Positions 53,301-64,000 of a stretch of DNA of 64,000 bases are shown here, piece after piece (position 1 is the stretch's first letter; every line of letters starts with the position of its first letter). Source of the DNA: Astropecten irregularis (Eukaryota; Echinodermata; Asteroidea; Paxillosida; Astropectinidae); contig OZ020260.1 of assembly GCA_963971285.1 (NCBI GenBank), positions 8,094,798 through 8,158,797 of the forward strand, given 5' to 3'. The notes beneath the pieces were generated by a model. That model saw only the letters and a program-made list of their open reading frames with translations, searched no databases and was not told the origin of the DNA. Both the position numbers and the translations under genes were made by a program.

Positions 53301-53920
53301 TGCGGACCATTTGCAATTCCATCGAGATCATCAAAGGAGGGAAATATGAGCCAGTTGAAAGTTGTTGAATTCACCCGTCGAACCCCAATAACAAGCCCTC
53401 CCCCGTAATGCCCGTCTCGTCATTGGGCTCGCTACATTTAACACTTTGTTACAGTCTCTTTCTTAGCGTTCGTCTTACCTTCAATTTTTAATGGGATCGT
53501 TTACAGGGTTATCTGGACGGTTGAGAGGTATGACTAGGGATCCGTTTGGGGTCATTGTTTGGATATTGTAGTCAGGACGACTGAGACCTTGTGGCCTCGA
53601 CAGGTGATCATCCGAACCCACGACCCACCCAGGGGGGCTGGTCTCATCAAGGTTGTGCATCTCTGTGCTTTTTCTCTTTTATACTCTTTCCCTTTGTTTT
53701 CATTTTTTAAAAGTAGCACTATCATGATTTTATTTATCATGTTTCATCATCATCATCATCATCATGTAACTCGCCTTTCGATGTAGGTTTGATGAGGTTT
53801 CTTCACTGATCGGCAGTATTTAATGTCAGTCTGCGCCGTGCATGCGATGTTACGCACTGTACTCGATATGATCTCGGTAATGGTAAATGAGACATTAATA
53901 ATTATGGACCATTTATTCAA
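50329..53920. other. Intergenic, unique sequence
   Basis: 50,940-51,260 is GC-rich, with overlapping ORFs of 74 and 90 residues that I do not recognise. 52,000-52,250 is another unique block, with ATTACGAGCGGCTTTGCC. 53,575-53,665 looks like a decayed tRNA-like repeat, and 53,745-53,765 is (CAT)n. Confidence 0.35.
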
Positions 53921-54780
53921 CAGTGTTGGAGTCAAGTCCTCAAATCCGAGAACAGAGTACTCCAAGTACTTAAAGGTCTGAGTACTGGGCCGAGTCTGAG
54001 TCCACATCCGAGTACATGTACCATGCAATGCACAGTGTCCAAATGCACTTTGTTTCACAAAGATGTTTAAAGTTGGACGTTGTGCCACTCAGAAATTCCC
54101 TGATTTACAAACCTTGCATGCAAATGACACTGTCCTGCTTACTCCTGACCATTTTTTTTACTTAGTTCCCGATGTTCTTCATACTCCCACTTGTATAATT
54201 TATCGGAAATCACCAACATATTCAACCGTGAAATTGTAACAAAACAATTAAATGTAGTACCGGGTATCATACTTTGGTAAGAAACCAAAACAGAAATGTT
54301 CACAGATTTACGTATAACTTTCAGGGTATGAAGATGGTGCTGGTAGAATTGTTCCGCCTGAAATGCTGTATTTATAAAAAAAATATATATATAAAAAAAA
54401 GGAAAACAACGACCGAAAATCTTTTTGATCTTTTAAAAGATCAAAAATAAAAGAGAAAAGACTTAAGAAATACTGTTGCCGTTTTTCACGATTTTCTCAC
54501 AAAGTGGCACCGTATTGGACTGCAATTTTCACAGATGACTGTGACTGTATCTTCCTTGATATTTTTGCCCATGAATCTGTACTACTTCGACAAAAACCAA
54601 AGTATGATACTACCTTTAAATATGCACTAAATGGTCGAGTACTCCCAACATTCGAGTACATGGAATAGAGTACGGGCCACATACATTTTTTCAAGTACTT
54701 TTAATCGAGTATGCCTACGGGTCGAGTATTTGCCTGTACTCGAGTTGTACCATTGTACAAGTACGAGTACTCCAACACTG
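53921..54780. mobile_element. hAT-like element with nested MITE
   Basis: Ends CAGTGTTGGAGT and ACTCCAACACTG are inverted repeats of a kind common in hAT families. Many GAGTAC words fill both subterminal regions. The 54,248-54,619 MITE interrupts it. An exact target duplication is not visible. Confidence 0.65.
54248..54619 (+). mobile_element. TTAA-flanked MITE nested in a hAT-like element
   Basis: Both TTAA borders are present. It is close to the 29,709 copy, including GATCTTTTAAAAGATCAAAA. It sits inside the element 53,921-54,780. Confidence 0.85.
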
Positions 54781-54915
54781 TCAACTCTAATATCCCTCTA
54801 AATGATAACCTTCTACCGGTACCTTGTCAACCAAAGATGTTATCATATCGGTAGACACTATTTTGGACCATTCTCACCTCACATGGGCCAACAAAATTGA
54901 TTTCTTCGGGCACAA

Positions 54916-55164
54916 TAGACTTGGGGCCAAGTCTTTCTTAGTTCGCGCGGTGATTGTCTCTTTTTTTTTCCCGCAACTCTCGCGAAACCGCGCGAGACTC
55001 ATGGCTACGGCGAGAGTTCAGCTCTCGGCTTTCTTTTTGAGCGGTCCCGGGCCGAGAGCTGAACTATCGCCGTAGACATGAGTCTCGCGCGGTTTCGCGA
55101 GAGTTGCTGGGGAAAAAAAGAGACAATCACCGCGCGGACTAAGAAAGACTTGGCCCCAAGTCTA
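54916..55164. mobile_element. Mutator-like palindromic MITE, exact 9-bp target duplication
   Basis: The two halves are near-perfect reverse complements (arms of about 110 nt; ends TAGACTTGGGGCC and GGCCCCAAGTCTA). CGGGCACAA flanks both sides (54,907-54,915 and 55,165-55,173). A 9-bp duplication and long arms fit the Mutator superfamily. The GC-rich core holds CTCGCGCGGTTTCGCGAG-like sequence. It is non-coding and young-looking. Confidence 0.88.
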
Positions 55165-55173
55165 CGGGCACAA

Positions 55174-57414
55174 CTGAGCACGGACGGCTTGACCTATCCT
55201 TCATATGTATTTTAGTTTTTCACTGACCAACGTGGTTAAAAAAAAAGACGAAATCCATGTTTATATTTATCAACTGCGTCATGACCCATGGGGTGTATAA
55301 GCTAAATGCATCTAACGAATTACGATATTATGATGGAAGAAAATGAGAGAATCCAAAGTGAGACTTGAATTTCTCCAAAATGAACAATACCCTTTCAACC
55401 CTTTCCTTACGACAATAGCGTACGTCTTAATGCAAGGTAAAGTGTAATATAATGTTAATACAATTACATTTTATTTCACCTAAATAATGTCCGAAACCAT
55501 TAATGTATAGATAATGGTATTTACAACTCATATACATTAATGGTAACGGGAACTATCTTCTGGTGACAGAAGTCAGCTGATGTATAGTTGATATACATAC
55601 AGGGTATGTTGATTACATATACAGTTTTATGTTATTAATGGCAATCGCAGTACATGTCCAAACTGGGCCTACATCATCACACACGAAACCCCCTCAACTG
55701 CACAGGGGGTGTATTCAGCCCTGACGGCCATTTCATTGATATTTCATTGATTATTCATTTGTTATTTTCTGCTTTTTTATGTATCACGTTATCAAGTGCC
55801 AAGCCCAAGAATCTACAGCACTACGAAGAAGATCATTATCCAAGTTTTCGGTGAACATGTCCTAAGACATAAGCCTAACGAATCTGACATAAAGATGCAT
55901 CACAGGGAGACAGCTAACATGAAGAGATGAACATTTCCGTGTCTGCCTGCATTTTGTAGGAAGATTTTGTTAGCGCGGGAAACAAATTCACTCCCTTTTT
56001 GAGGAGGGGGGGGGGGCAGCCATTGTTTAGGATGTTTTGTTTTGAGCAGAGCAGAGCAGAGATGGTTATTGGGATGTTCAAAATGCTTCATGTTTAACTT
56101 GAGCAATGCTATCATAACGTATTTATCAGGTAACAGATTTAGCGTAATCAAAGTTATTGAATGCATGCGGAAAGAAACAAATGCTGTATTGTGTGGTTTC
56201 GTATCCAGTGCAAAATGCGGTGGTCGCCATGACACATGACACATGACACATGGGGCGCGCATTACATAACTCACAGTGCGATGTTTTCACGTGCATTATA
56301 ACTTGCGTATAACAATACATCGTACAACACAAATCTGCGCACATTTTTATTTGTGTGTTTTTATAGTGGCATGATTCAACGGTCAACTGCCGCGAACAGC
56401 GCAATAACGGTATGCAGTTAGCAGTTGTGATTCACCCATAATGTCATGTGTCATGGCGGCCACATAAATGCATAAGGACACTATTGTGTGGTTGATTTCA
56501 CTCATACCCGCTTCAATTGCATTAGACACGGCAGAAGCTCGACGTTTGAAGCTGGCTTCAGTTCCAAACCCGTTTCAGTGTGTATTTACACCGTTTAATT
56601 AGACTAATTTCCATATTCGTGAGCAAAAATTAACAGCAGCTCTGTTATAAAATGTTGATGTTATTTTATGGATTTTCTGAAAAGATGTTTTCCTTCCAGT
56701 GAACTTTCTTTCACTCAACTTTCCTAATAACCATTTTTATGAGACAAATTTGCTCTTTCTTCAATTTCACTTAGCCTATGGCTTTCCTACATGAACATTC
56801 ACGAAAAGCACCCTTTATTGCACAGACATTCAAATGAGTACCTAATGCTGGTCTGTAACCAAAATAAGACTTGCCATTCGCTTTCTGTTGATGAATGATG
56901 CACTGTTGATGCACTGAAGGGAACCTTTAAGAACATTGCATTCGTGTAGATCATTTCTGTATAGACACAACATCGTACATTAAAATGTTAAATCAAAAAG
57001 GCTACACTACCTAAAGTTTCATATAGATGTGTTATTTTGAATTATAAAAACACATGTATCAAAGCACCATTTGTCATGATGCACATAAATCCAGAGATTT
57101 GAATGGATCAAGGGGATTAACTACGGATGGATGGAGTCCTGATCAAAATTCGATATGGTCGCTGATTGGTTTAATGACGGTTGCACTTTAATCTCATGCC
57201 CAGTTAATGGATATATTGGGTCCGGTGCCAGACTATACTGTATTTCAATCTTCTTTTCTAGATTCTCCATTCATGTACGGGTTGGCTGCTTCATCGTTTG
57301 AACACAGGTATGCTGGTAATACTGCTCTGTATACCGACTATTGACGGTTTCTTGTCCCCATGCGATATGCTGATCTGTCTAAAAAAAAATTGCAAATTGC
57401 CAAGACATCACTCA
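55174..57414. other. Intergenic, no gene recognised
   Basis: Includes a G-run near 56,005, a GACACAT triplication at 56,228-56,250 and AT-rich unique DNA. The 124-residue minus ORF at 55,900-56,274 crosses the G-run and the triplication and looks accidental. Confidence 0.4.
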
Positions 57415-57755
57415 TTAAAGGTAATTTCATTCTTTGCAGATTTAGGTACTATATTCAGGGAGATACAGTAACAGTCATCAGTGAAATTTCCAGTTCCATA
57501 CGGTGCCCACTTTTTGAGGAAACAGTGAAAAACAGCCACGGTAATTTCAAATCTTTTCACAGGATTTTTGATCTTCCGAAGATCAAAATTGCTGTTGGTC
57601 AATTGGTCTTACTCTTTTCTGGATAAATACATGTACAGCATTTCAGGCAGAATGTTAACGGTATGTTTCTACCATCATCATCTTTATACCCTGTATTGCG
57701 TTATAGGTAAATCTGTGGAGATTTCTGTTTCGATGCTACCAAAGTATGTCGTTCA
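57415..57755 (-). mobile_element. TTAA-flanked MITE, inverted, one end eroded
   Basis: The left TTAA border is intact. The interior is the reverse complement of the type copy, ending GATGCTACCAAAGTATG before the terminal bases are lost. Confidence 0.72.
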
Positions 57756-58749
57756 TTACCAATGCAAGTACATGTAATTGAAATCTTCCTTACCGCTTGT
57801 CATTGTAAAATGTGTGCAGTCTGTTCTATACTTGTGATGACTTTGCACTGGGGATTTCATTAATTTCGTGTTTTCCTCTTATCATTTAGTATTCTGAAAT
57901 AAATGCTGGCCCACATGTACATAAAGCAAACAATAAACTATTGCAGACTATGAACAGAAATGTGGTATGATAGTTTTCTATTCTACGTTTCATTGCTTAG
58001 GTCGGAGAAGAACTAGTGCTATAATACTGTTGAGATATCTATGGCTAAAGTGAACAATTCAGAACGTTCATGTTTATCAATAACAACTTGAGTTAGGATT
58101 TCAAACTCGTGTGTGTTCTAACTTGGTGAGTGCCCGTTTTAACCAGTGTAAATATTGAATATTAGGTGATACTATATATTTTGTAAAAAACTCTCAACTC
58201 TAGGCCTATGCCATATTGCCATGAGCTCTATAAAACTGCAGTCAAGTACACTATCTAAACAGAAAAAAAAATATTCGTAGAATGAGTCAACAGTTTCATT
58301 TTAACACACCTGCTATAATGAGGCTTGAGGATGGAACAAGTAAATTATAAGTAGGCTGTTATGAACAGCTGCGTGTTCAAAATAGTGCAATGGAAATAAG
58401 AAATTATGATATAATTGATATACAATACATAAATAATATTTGATATTTGTAATGCATACAGATGAAGGATGATTCATTGTATAATTTAAACTGTATGAAA
58501 TCATCCTTGAAGTTTGACGGAGACGACATTGATAGAAGACCGGATAATCAAATGTGTCATTGAATAATAATCATAACATTATATTCAATGAATTATTCCT
58601 ATTTCATCTCAATCAAAAGAAACAGGACTGATTTTTGTTAAAGCTACATCACTTGAGATAAAAGAAAGAAATAAGTAAAGACCTCATTATCTAATCATGG
58701 CACAGCAGCCTGCCACTTAGTAACGCTAAACGTGAGTAAAACACAAACT

Positions 58750-59170
58750 AATTGGCCCGTATACAGCGGGGTTTGAGTGGTCGGCATGGCCGCGTCATTG
58801 TACGGGAGGTGTGATGAGCAAGCGTGGTGGTGTAGGCGTCACGTTCACCGAGTGAGGCGCGCTAGGTTTGCCCCGATGAAACTGACGTCGAGACCCATCA
58901 ACATGAGGTACGCGTCGCATCTGTCTCATGGGGATTGTGGCGTAGTAATCAAGAGCGATGTTTATTGGCTAGATGATGGTGGTGGTGTTTGTAGATGGGT
59001 TTATTCCGTCAGTATTCTTTCCATCCCTTCGGAAAGATGTATACGGCTTCAAAATGGTCTTTGGCGTTTTCCAATCAAATTTCATGCAAATCATCGGGTT
59101 ATCTTGGGGTCACTACATCCATTCGGGAAAAATAACCCGTTTTGGCTCATAAATTTAATCTGAAACAGAA
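58750..59170 (+). other. Unique GC-richer block with a 128-residue ORF
   Basis: The ORF 58,777-59,163 (starting MVGMAASLYGRCDEQ) shows no family motif, and neither end has convincing splice sites. The block also contains CCAATCAAATTTCATGCAAA, i.e. a CCAAT word and an octamer ATGCAAAT at 59,084-59,091. A regulatory element or an unrecognised exon are both possible; I favour neither strongly. Confidence 0.25.
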
Positions 59171-59284
59171 TCTGTGTGTGTTGAACAACGCTTAAAATAA
59201 GACCATATAGTGTATATACAAGTAGACAAACTGTATCTATACCTCATTGTGTTCGTATCTTACCAGGTGCAAGAAAACAAAGAA

Positions 59285-59494
59285 ATATCCACGCCATTGA
59301 AAAATTAACAAAGAAAAATTGACAGGAGCGGGATTCGAACCAGCGATCTCCGGAACACTGTACCGGCACCCTAACAACTGAGCGCTGATACGGTATTCCA
59401 GAGATCACTTCGAATCCCGCTCCAGTCAATCTTTCTTTGTTCGTTTATCAATGACTTGAAATTGAGTCAGTTTCCTTTGTGGCTGTTTGATGAT
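59285..59494. mobile_element. tRNA-like foldback repeat, copy 8 (compact head-to-head pair)
   Basis: The left half reads CGGGATTCGAACC (minus B box) and the right half TTCGAATCCCGCTCCAGTCA (plus). The A-box regions are fused in the middle near 59,375-59,395. Both tails point outward, so the unit is a palindrome of about 200 bp. Confidence 0.8.
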
Positions 59495-59523
59495 TAAATA
59501 TCCACGCCGATGGGAGAGAGGGT

Positions 59524-59673
59524 CAGGGGTGGATTTCACCAAACCCATCGTAACTTACTACCAATCGTAGGACTTATGATGCATTGCAGTCCTACGTAGG
59601 ATAGGCCCCCTACGATGGGTTATCCTTCGTAACTACGATCGATCAATCACATGGCTTCGTGTAATCGACCCCT
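59524..59673. mobile_element. Short MITE, CAGGGGT family copy 3
   Basis: It begins CAGGGGTGGATTTCACCAAA and ends TAATCGACCCCT, with TTATGATGCATTGCAG shared with the copy at 3,902. Confidence 0.65.
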
Positions 59674-60448
59674 CTACAATCTTTGATGCACCACAATTGG
59701 CGTATCATACCTTGTATAATCTGGAAAAGATGAAACTTGTATCAGTTCAGTCAAGTGACAACATGAAATTCTTTTTTAAGAAATCTGAGTCCGACGCTAT
59801 CAATCCGAGTCCGATTCGTTTTTTTGCGGACGACTCGAGAGCAAGTTTACACGATCTTCAGTCAAACCGACCATTATGTATCTTCATGTGAATAACATCG
59901 TATTGTGCGCCAGAGTAATCCAAATGCAATTCGAGTCGCAACAAAGTCCAGTTCTTAATTATAGGCTATGTATTTATTGTTTTGAGGGGCATAATGTATT
60001 GGTTAACATAATTATAAGCGAAATTACATTCAGGAATTGCAGGCATTGAATAAGCTGCAGTCACTCATGTACATGTACATGTATATCATGGTAGGTATAT
60101 ATGGTGTGTATATTGGCCAACAATAATATGCGCCAACTGCCCATCATGCAATTCTTCAGTTTGTTTGTTTGTTTGTTTGTTTGTTTGTTTTGCATGTATG
60201 TTTACAACTTTCAGAATACATTTTCGACTTTTTGCTCAATAAACTGCTATCAGTTGTATATAAGCATGTTCGTATATAATTCCGTGTGGCGGGGGGGGGG
60301 GGGTTACATGACTAGGAAATGTCTTGGTACAAACACTCCGGCACATTGAGATTGTATGGCTTCCATTGGGGTTCTGTATCATACGAAAACGCCTACATAT
60401 ATTACACAGTAAACTGACGAATCCTTGCTCATAATCAAATGTTTTGAT

Positions 60449-60945
60449 CATCAAATAACCACAAGGGAAACTGGCTGAATTAGAAGTCATTGGAAAGTGA
60501 ACAAAGACAAATTGACTGGAGCGGGATTCGAACCGGCGACCTCCTGAACACAGTGCAGCTATAGCGCTCTACCAACTGAGCTATCCAGCCCTACGTATTG
60601 GTGATGTCCCAAATAGTCCATCATCTTTGTTCATTTGGCAGTCAATACGGCAGCCGTATCCTCTTGAAGTGATCGTACTGTTTCTCAAGTTGCAGCATTG
60701 CTGCATGCGACTATCGATGATGATCCTAGGGATATAGCGATATGTGCGTGGTTTCATGGCTTCTGACTGCCAAGCGAACGAAGATAAATGACTATTATAG
60801 GGACATCACTTAAAACGTAGGGATGGATAGCTCAGTTGGTAGAGCGCCTGTACGGTGTTCAGGAGGTATTCGGTTCGAATCCCGCCGGAGTAAATGTTTC
60901 TTTGTTCACCTTTCAATGACAAATTAATTGAACCTTTGCAGCAGC
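60449..60945. mobile_element. tRNA-like foldback element, copy 9 (most complete)
   Basis: Left arm: tail, then a minus tRNA-like unit (60,515-60,592: GGGATTCGAACCGGCGACCT, CTCTACCAACTGAGCTATCC). Right arm: a plus unit (60,822-60,895: GGATAGCTCAGTTGGTAGAG, GGTTCGAATCCCGC) then a tail. The sequences between the units (GTGATGTCCC...; GGGACATCAC) are also inverted. The centre carries the GTTGCAGCATTGCTGCA segment shared with 229-320 and 11,925-12,010. Confidence 0.82.
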
Positions 60946-63900
60946 GGAAGTCACAATGAAGGAGGTAAGCTAACGTCTTATCGATTGCTTTTATAGTTTG
61001 TACATCATACGAAGGAGTATTCACATTGGTCACTTATAACCATGCATGTGACTAAGAAAGATTTTCTAAGCCAAATGTATGACACCCGGTACAAATTGTA
61101 ATTTCCATGATATTTATCAATGGAAATAACAGTAAAACACGTGAATCATTTATGTTTTGCAATGACATTTAATGAATGTCCTTGTGAAGGATGCAAAGAG
61201 AAGATCAGAATCATTTATCATCAACCGAGGCATTGAAACCGACTATTCAAGGCGTGAACTTTCCATCTTACTCTCCTATGCAGCTGGCTTGTCGTCTAGT
61301 TTTAATTTAAAAGAAAATTGTATTAACCCCAAAGCAACCTTCAATCTTTCAATTTTACAAAGTTACTGTAACAGGCGGGAGTAAAAAATAATCTTTTGTG
61401 GGGCCAAAAATATTCATTCGATTCCCGCCTTTTTGTCGCAGGCAGACGAAGCATAAAGTGAAAAGGATTTGCAGTATTATAGCGACGTCAAACCCCGGCC
61501 CGTTGCTCCGTGGATCCAGCGAAGGCGGCCGTCAATATGACGGGGCTCATACAGCCTCTACCCCGGCCGAAACGATCGATCGATCGGGAACCTTGTTATG
61601 CCCCGTCGAGCTTTCGTGTTGCTGCCTAAGAAAGTTGTTTAGCCTCTCCAAGCGAGCTTCCTCCTTCGATGGGGGATGTTAAGAAGACGCCAGTATAAGA
61701 CAGGGTTTGAGGTTTTTACCGGCGCGGCTAGCGAACCGGGTATACCCAGACCGGTGGCAGTATTGTACGGTGGTCATGAGGCGTACCTTGAGGGGTCCAT
61801 GAAGCAGGTGGCTTGGTATTGATTCCCCCTCTTGGGTGAGCAGTGGAGGAGAATTGACGAGGCCCCTCATCGTCGCCGCGACCTTGGCAGAGCAACTGAC
61901 TTTGACTGAATCAGATGTCTACGATTAGGTGATAGGAAGCGCCACAAAGGGGAACGTAATCATCCCTGGATGGGCCGGCCGATTGTTCTCGTTGAAGGAG
62001 TGAAGAGGCCGGGAGACCTCATCCTTCTAGACTCTACAATCCAACACACTAGTCTGTATAGACCAGGGTCCCAAACGTCGCGTGCCAATGCCAAGTTCTA
62101 TTTCCGTTGCGGCTGCACTATGTTGTGTCTCATAGCTCCCCCATCATATCTTCGGTCAAAGCCAAGCGGGCCCACAGGGTCACTGAAACCACCCTAGGAG
62201 AAAATATTTCCGTGTTCGAGAAAAGCGATAATTTGCTGATTGGAAAAAATCTCCTCGGAAAATAAGGTCAGGTGCAGTAGCAGCATCCATGCGTGTATTG
62301 AGAGCGCCGTGAGCAGAGTGCGGTCTGCATGTCAAGGATATCAAATGCCAGTCACACTGCATTGGACCAAGAGCTCAGGGAAATATCAAAAACAAAAACA
62401 AAGATCAAAATACGTATGAAGGTGATATTCTGTATATGCTTCATCACACCCATCATATTGAAGGTTTTGTCTTCATTAAAGCAGTGATATGCTGTCAGAG
62501 TGCTGGGCCTATTCTCTCGATTAATAGCGACAGGTTTAAAGAGAATAATCATTGTCAATACAGTACACATATTCAAGAAAGCAGTGCTAATACATTCAAA
62601 GAAGCCACACTGTACATAGAATTGGTAGAAAGTCCCTAGACTGAACCAAAACTTTACCAGATTAAACGCGTTGTCCAAATGGCAAAAAAAAACAAAAAAA
62701 AAAACAGGAATACAGTCGACAGATAAATTATTTATTCAGCAATGCACTTTATTCTATACCTATACATCCGTGTTCACATTATCCATTTTCAAGTAGCGTA
62801 AAAAGCTCGTCCTAAAAGTTTGCTTTCCTATCGCAGAGTCAGGAGTATATATATCCAGCCACTTCAGGCTGTTAATATATGATCACAAATATAATTATTA
62901 ACACGCCCGTTTAGTGCGGTAAAATACATTGCTCAGGAACACAAGTTGTCATGTCCGTCATTTCAGCATAAAGGAAGCGATGTGATTGGTTCGGGATCCG
63001 ATCTGTAGCAAACCTGGCCTGTCAATTACATCTGTGAAAAAAATGCAACTGTGAAAAAAATGCAACTTGTAAAATCTGCCAATGCTAACAACGCAACGTT
63101 TCTCTTCATATGGATTGAAACATCAAATACAAAAGAAGATGAATATCAGGGACGACTTTATTGCGCCTTTATATACTCTTTCGTGATAATACAATATTCT
63201 CTGATAATTGACTTTATTTCTTTGAATAGAGTTGCCACAAAAATAGTGGACTACATTGAACAGACACATTTTTTCATAAAGATTCAGCGAGCTTCATGAC
63301 AATATATCCAGTGCAATTGATAGAAAGAAGCTAATGTGCATTGTGTATAATGGCCTCGTTTTCGCCAGTATCTTAATGAAAGATATTGTTAATATTCTTC
63401 AGGAGACAGCCAGAGAATTCTGACTTGAATCTGTTATCTTTGAAAACACATTTACTCGTAGGCCTATATCGCCACCTCACTAGCACCGTCTCCAGTCTCT
63501 CAGACAGTTTTTCTTGACTACAAAGCACGGCACGATATTTGGGTGCTAATGTTAGTTTAATATCTAATTTTCATCTTAGATATCCTTGCAAATTAAAGAT
63601 ATGAATTTTGAATTATTCAAATTACTCGTGAAGGGAAAATGTCGATGAAAGTTTTGTAAAATGCATGTAGATAAATCGTGCTGTAATGCAGTCCACCTGC
63701 CAAACAAACAGGTTTCAAGGCCTTCATATCCTATGGATGTTATCAATTCTGATGATTCTTAACCTCTCTTGTGCCGTCCGTCCTCACCTTCAGTATTTGG
63801 ACTCTTAAAACCACCCGTTTGGATTCAGTTTTGTAACTTTATCAGAAACAATCTGCCTCTCTGTTTACTTTTCATATCTCCCCGACCGCGCTGCGGTCCC

Positions 63901-64000
63901 CCACGAACTCAGCCCATCGATCCTGGGGTGCAGCAAGCCGTTGTCCCCGCGCCGTTTGGTGACAAAACACTGCTACTTTCTCGGTCTCCGGAGTCGACCC
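60946..64000. other. Intergenic right end, GC-rich blocks
   Basis: 61,400-62,330 is unique and GC-rich (TGGATCCAGCGAAGGCGGCC, ATCGATCGATCGGGAACC), with only short unrelated ORFs. 63,885-64,000 is again GC-rich (CCGACCGCGCTGCGGTCCCC) and may be the edge of a neighbouring gene's promoter or exon. No protein family recognised. Confidence 0.3.

Noticed and set aside
58777-59163. 128-residue ORF as a gene
   Set aside because: No recognisable motif, no convincing splice sites, no supporting neighbours. Kept only as an unexplained block.

Overview
The window is animal genomic DNA, rich in transposons, and holds one recognisable protein gene. That gene is NUP188 (inner-ring scaffold nucleoporin), on the minus strand. 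Its start codon is at 37,400, and 33 coding exons can be followed down to 1,302. They encode about 1,058 residues, roughly the first 60% of the usual ~1,750, and the rest lies left of base 1. Exon boundaries come from GT/AG sites, phase agreement at every junction, and residue-by-residue resemblance to vertebrate NUP188 as I remember it. I could not run an alignment. The many short introns, the TE mix, and recurrent words such as TACATGTA and GTAGGCCTAC suggest a marine invertebrate deuterostome (an echinoderm or relative). That taxonomic guess is weak.

Layout. 1-37,400: NUP188, with introns full of MITEs, two hAT-like elements with 8-bp target duplications, tRNA-like foldback repeats, LINE tails, and a ~3-kb foldback element in intron 1 that ends only 163 bp from exon 1. 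37,400-37,560: the presumed promoter, with a ZNF143/STAF-like word and a YY1-like word at the ATG. 37,560-64,000: no gene I can recognise. This stretch holds a TTAA-flanked MITE family (seven copies), a 24-bp minisatellite, tRNA-like foldbacks, LINE remnants, a Mutator-like palindrome with an exact 9-bp target duplication, a nested hAT-like element, and some unique GC-richer blocks that could be regulatory.

The most interesting observation is in NUP188. Two separate minisatellites (17 copies of 81 bp; 24 copies of 80 bp) have each grown out of an exon-intron junction. In each, the last part of the exon, its 5' splice site and the start of the intron were copied head to tail. Exon 32 is therefore followed by 17 donor sites (one per unit, including its own), and exon 30 by about 20 intact ones. 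The units also contain branch-point-like and AG acceptor-like words. A second theme is a family of foldback elements whose inverted arms each carry a tRNA-like sequence with A and B boxes.
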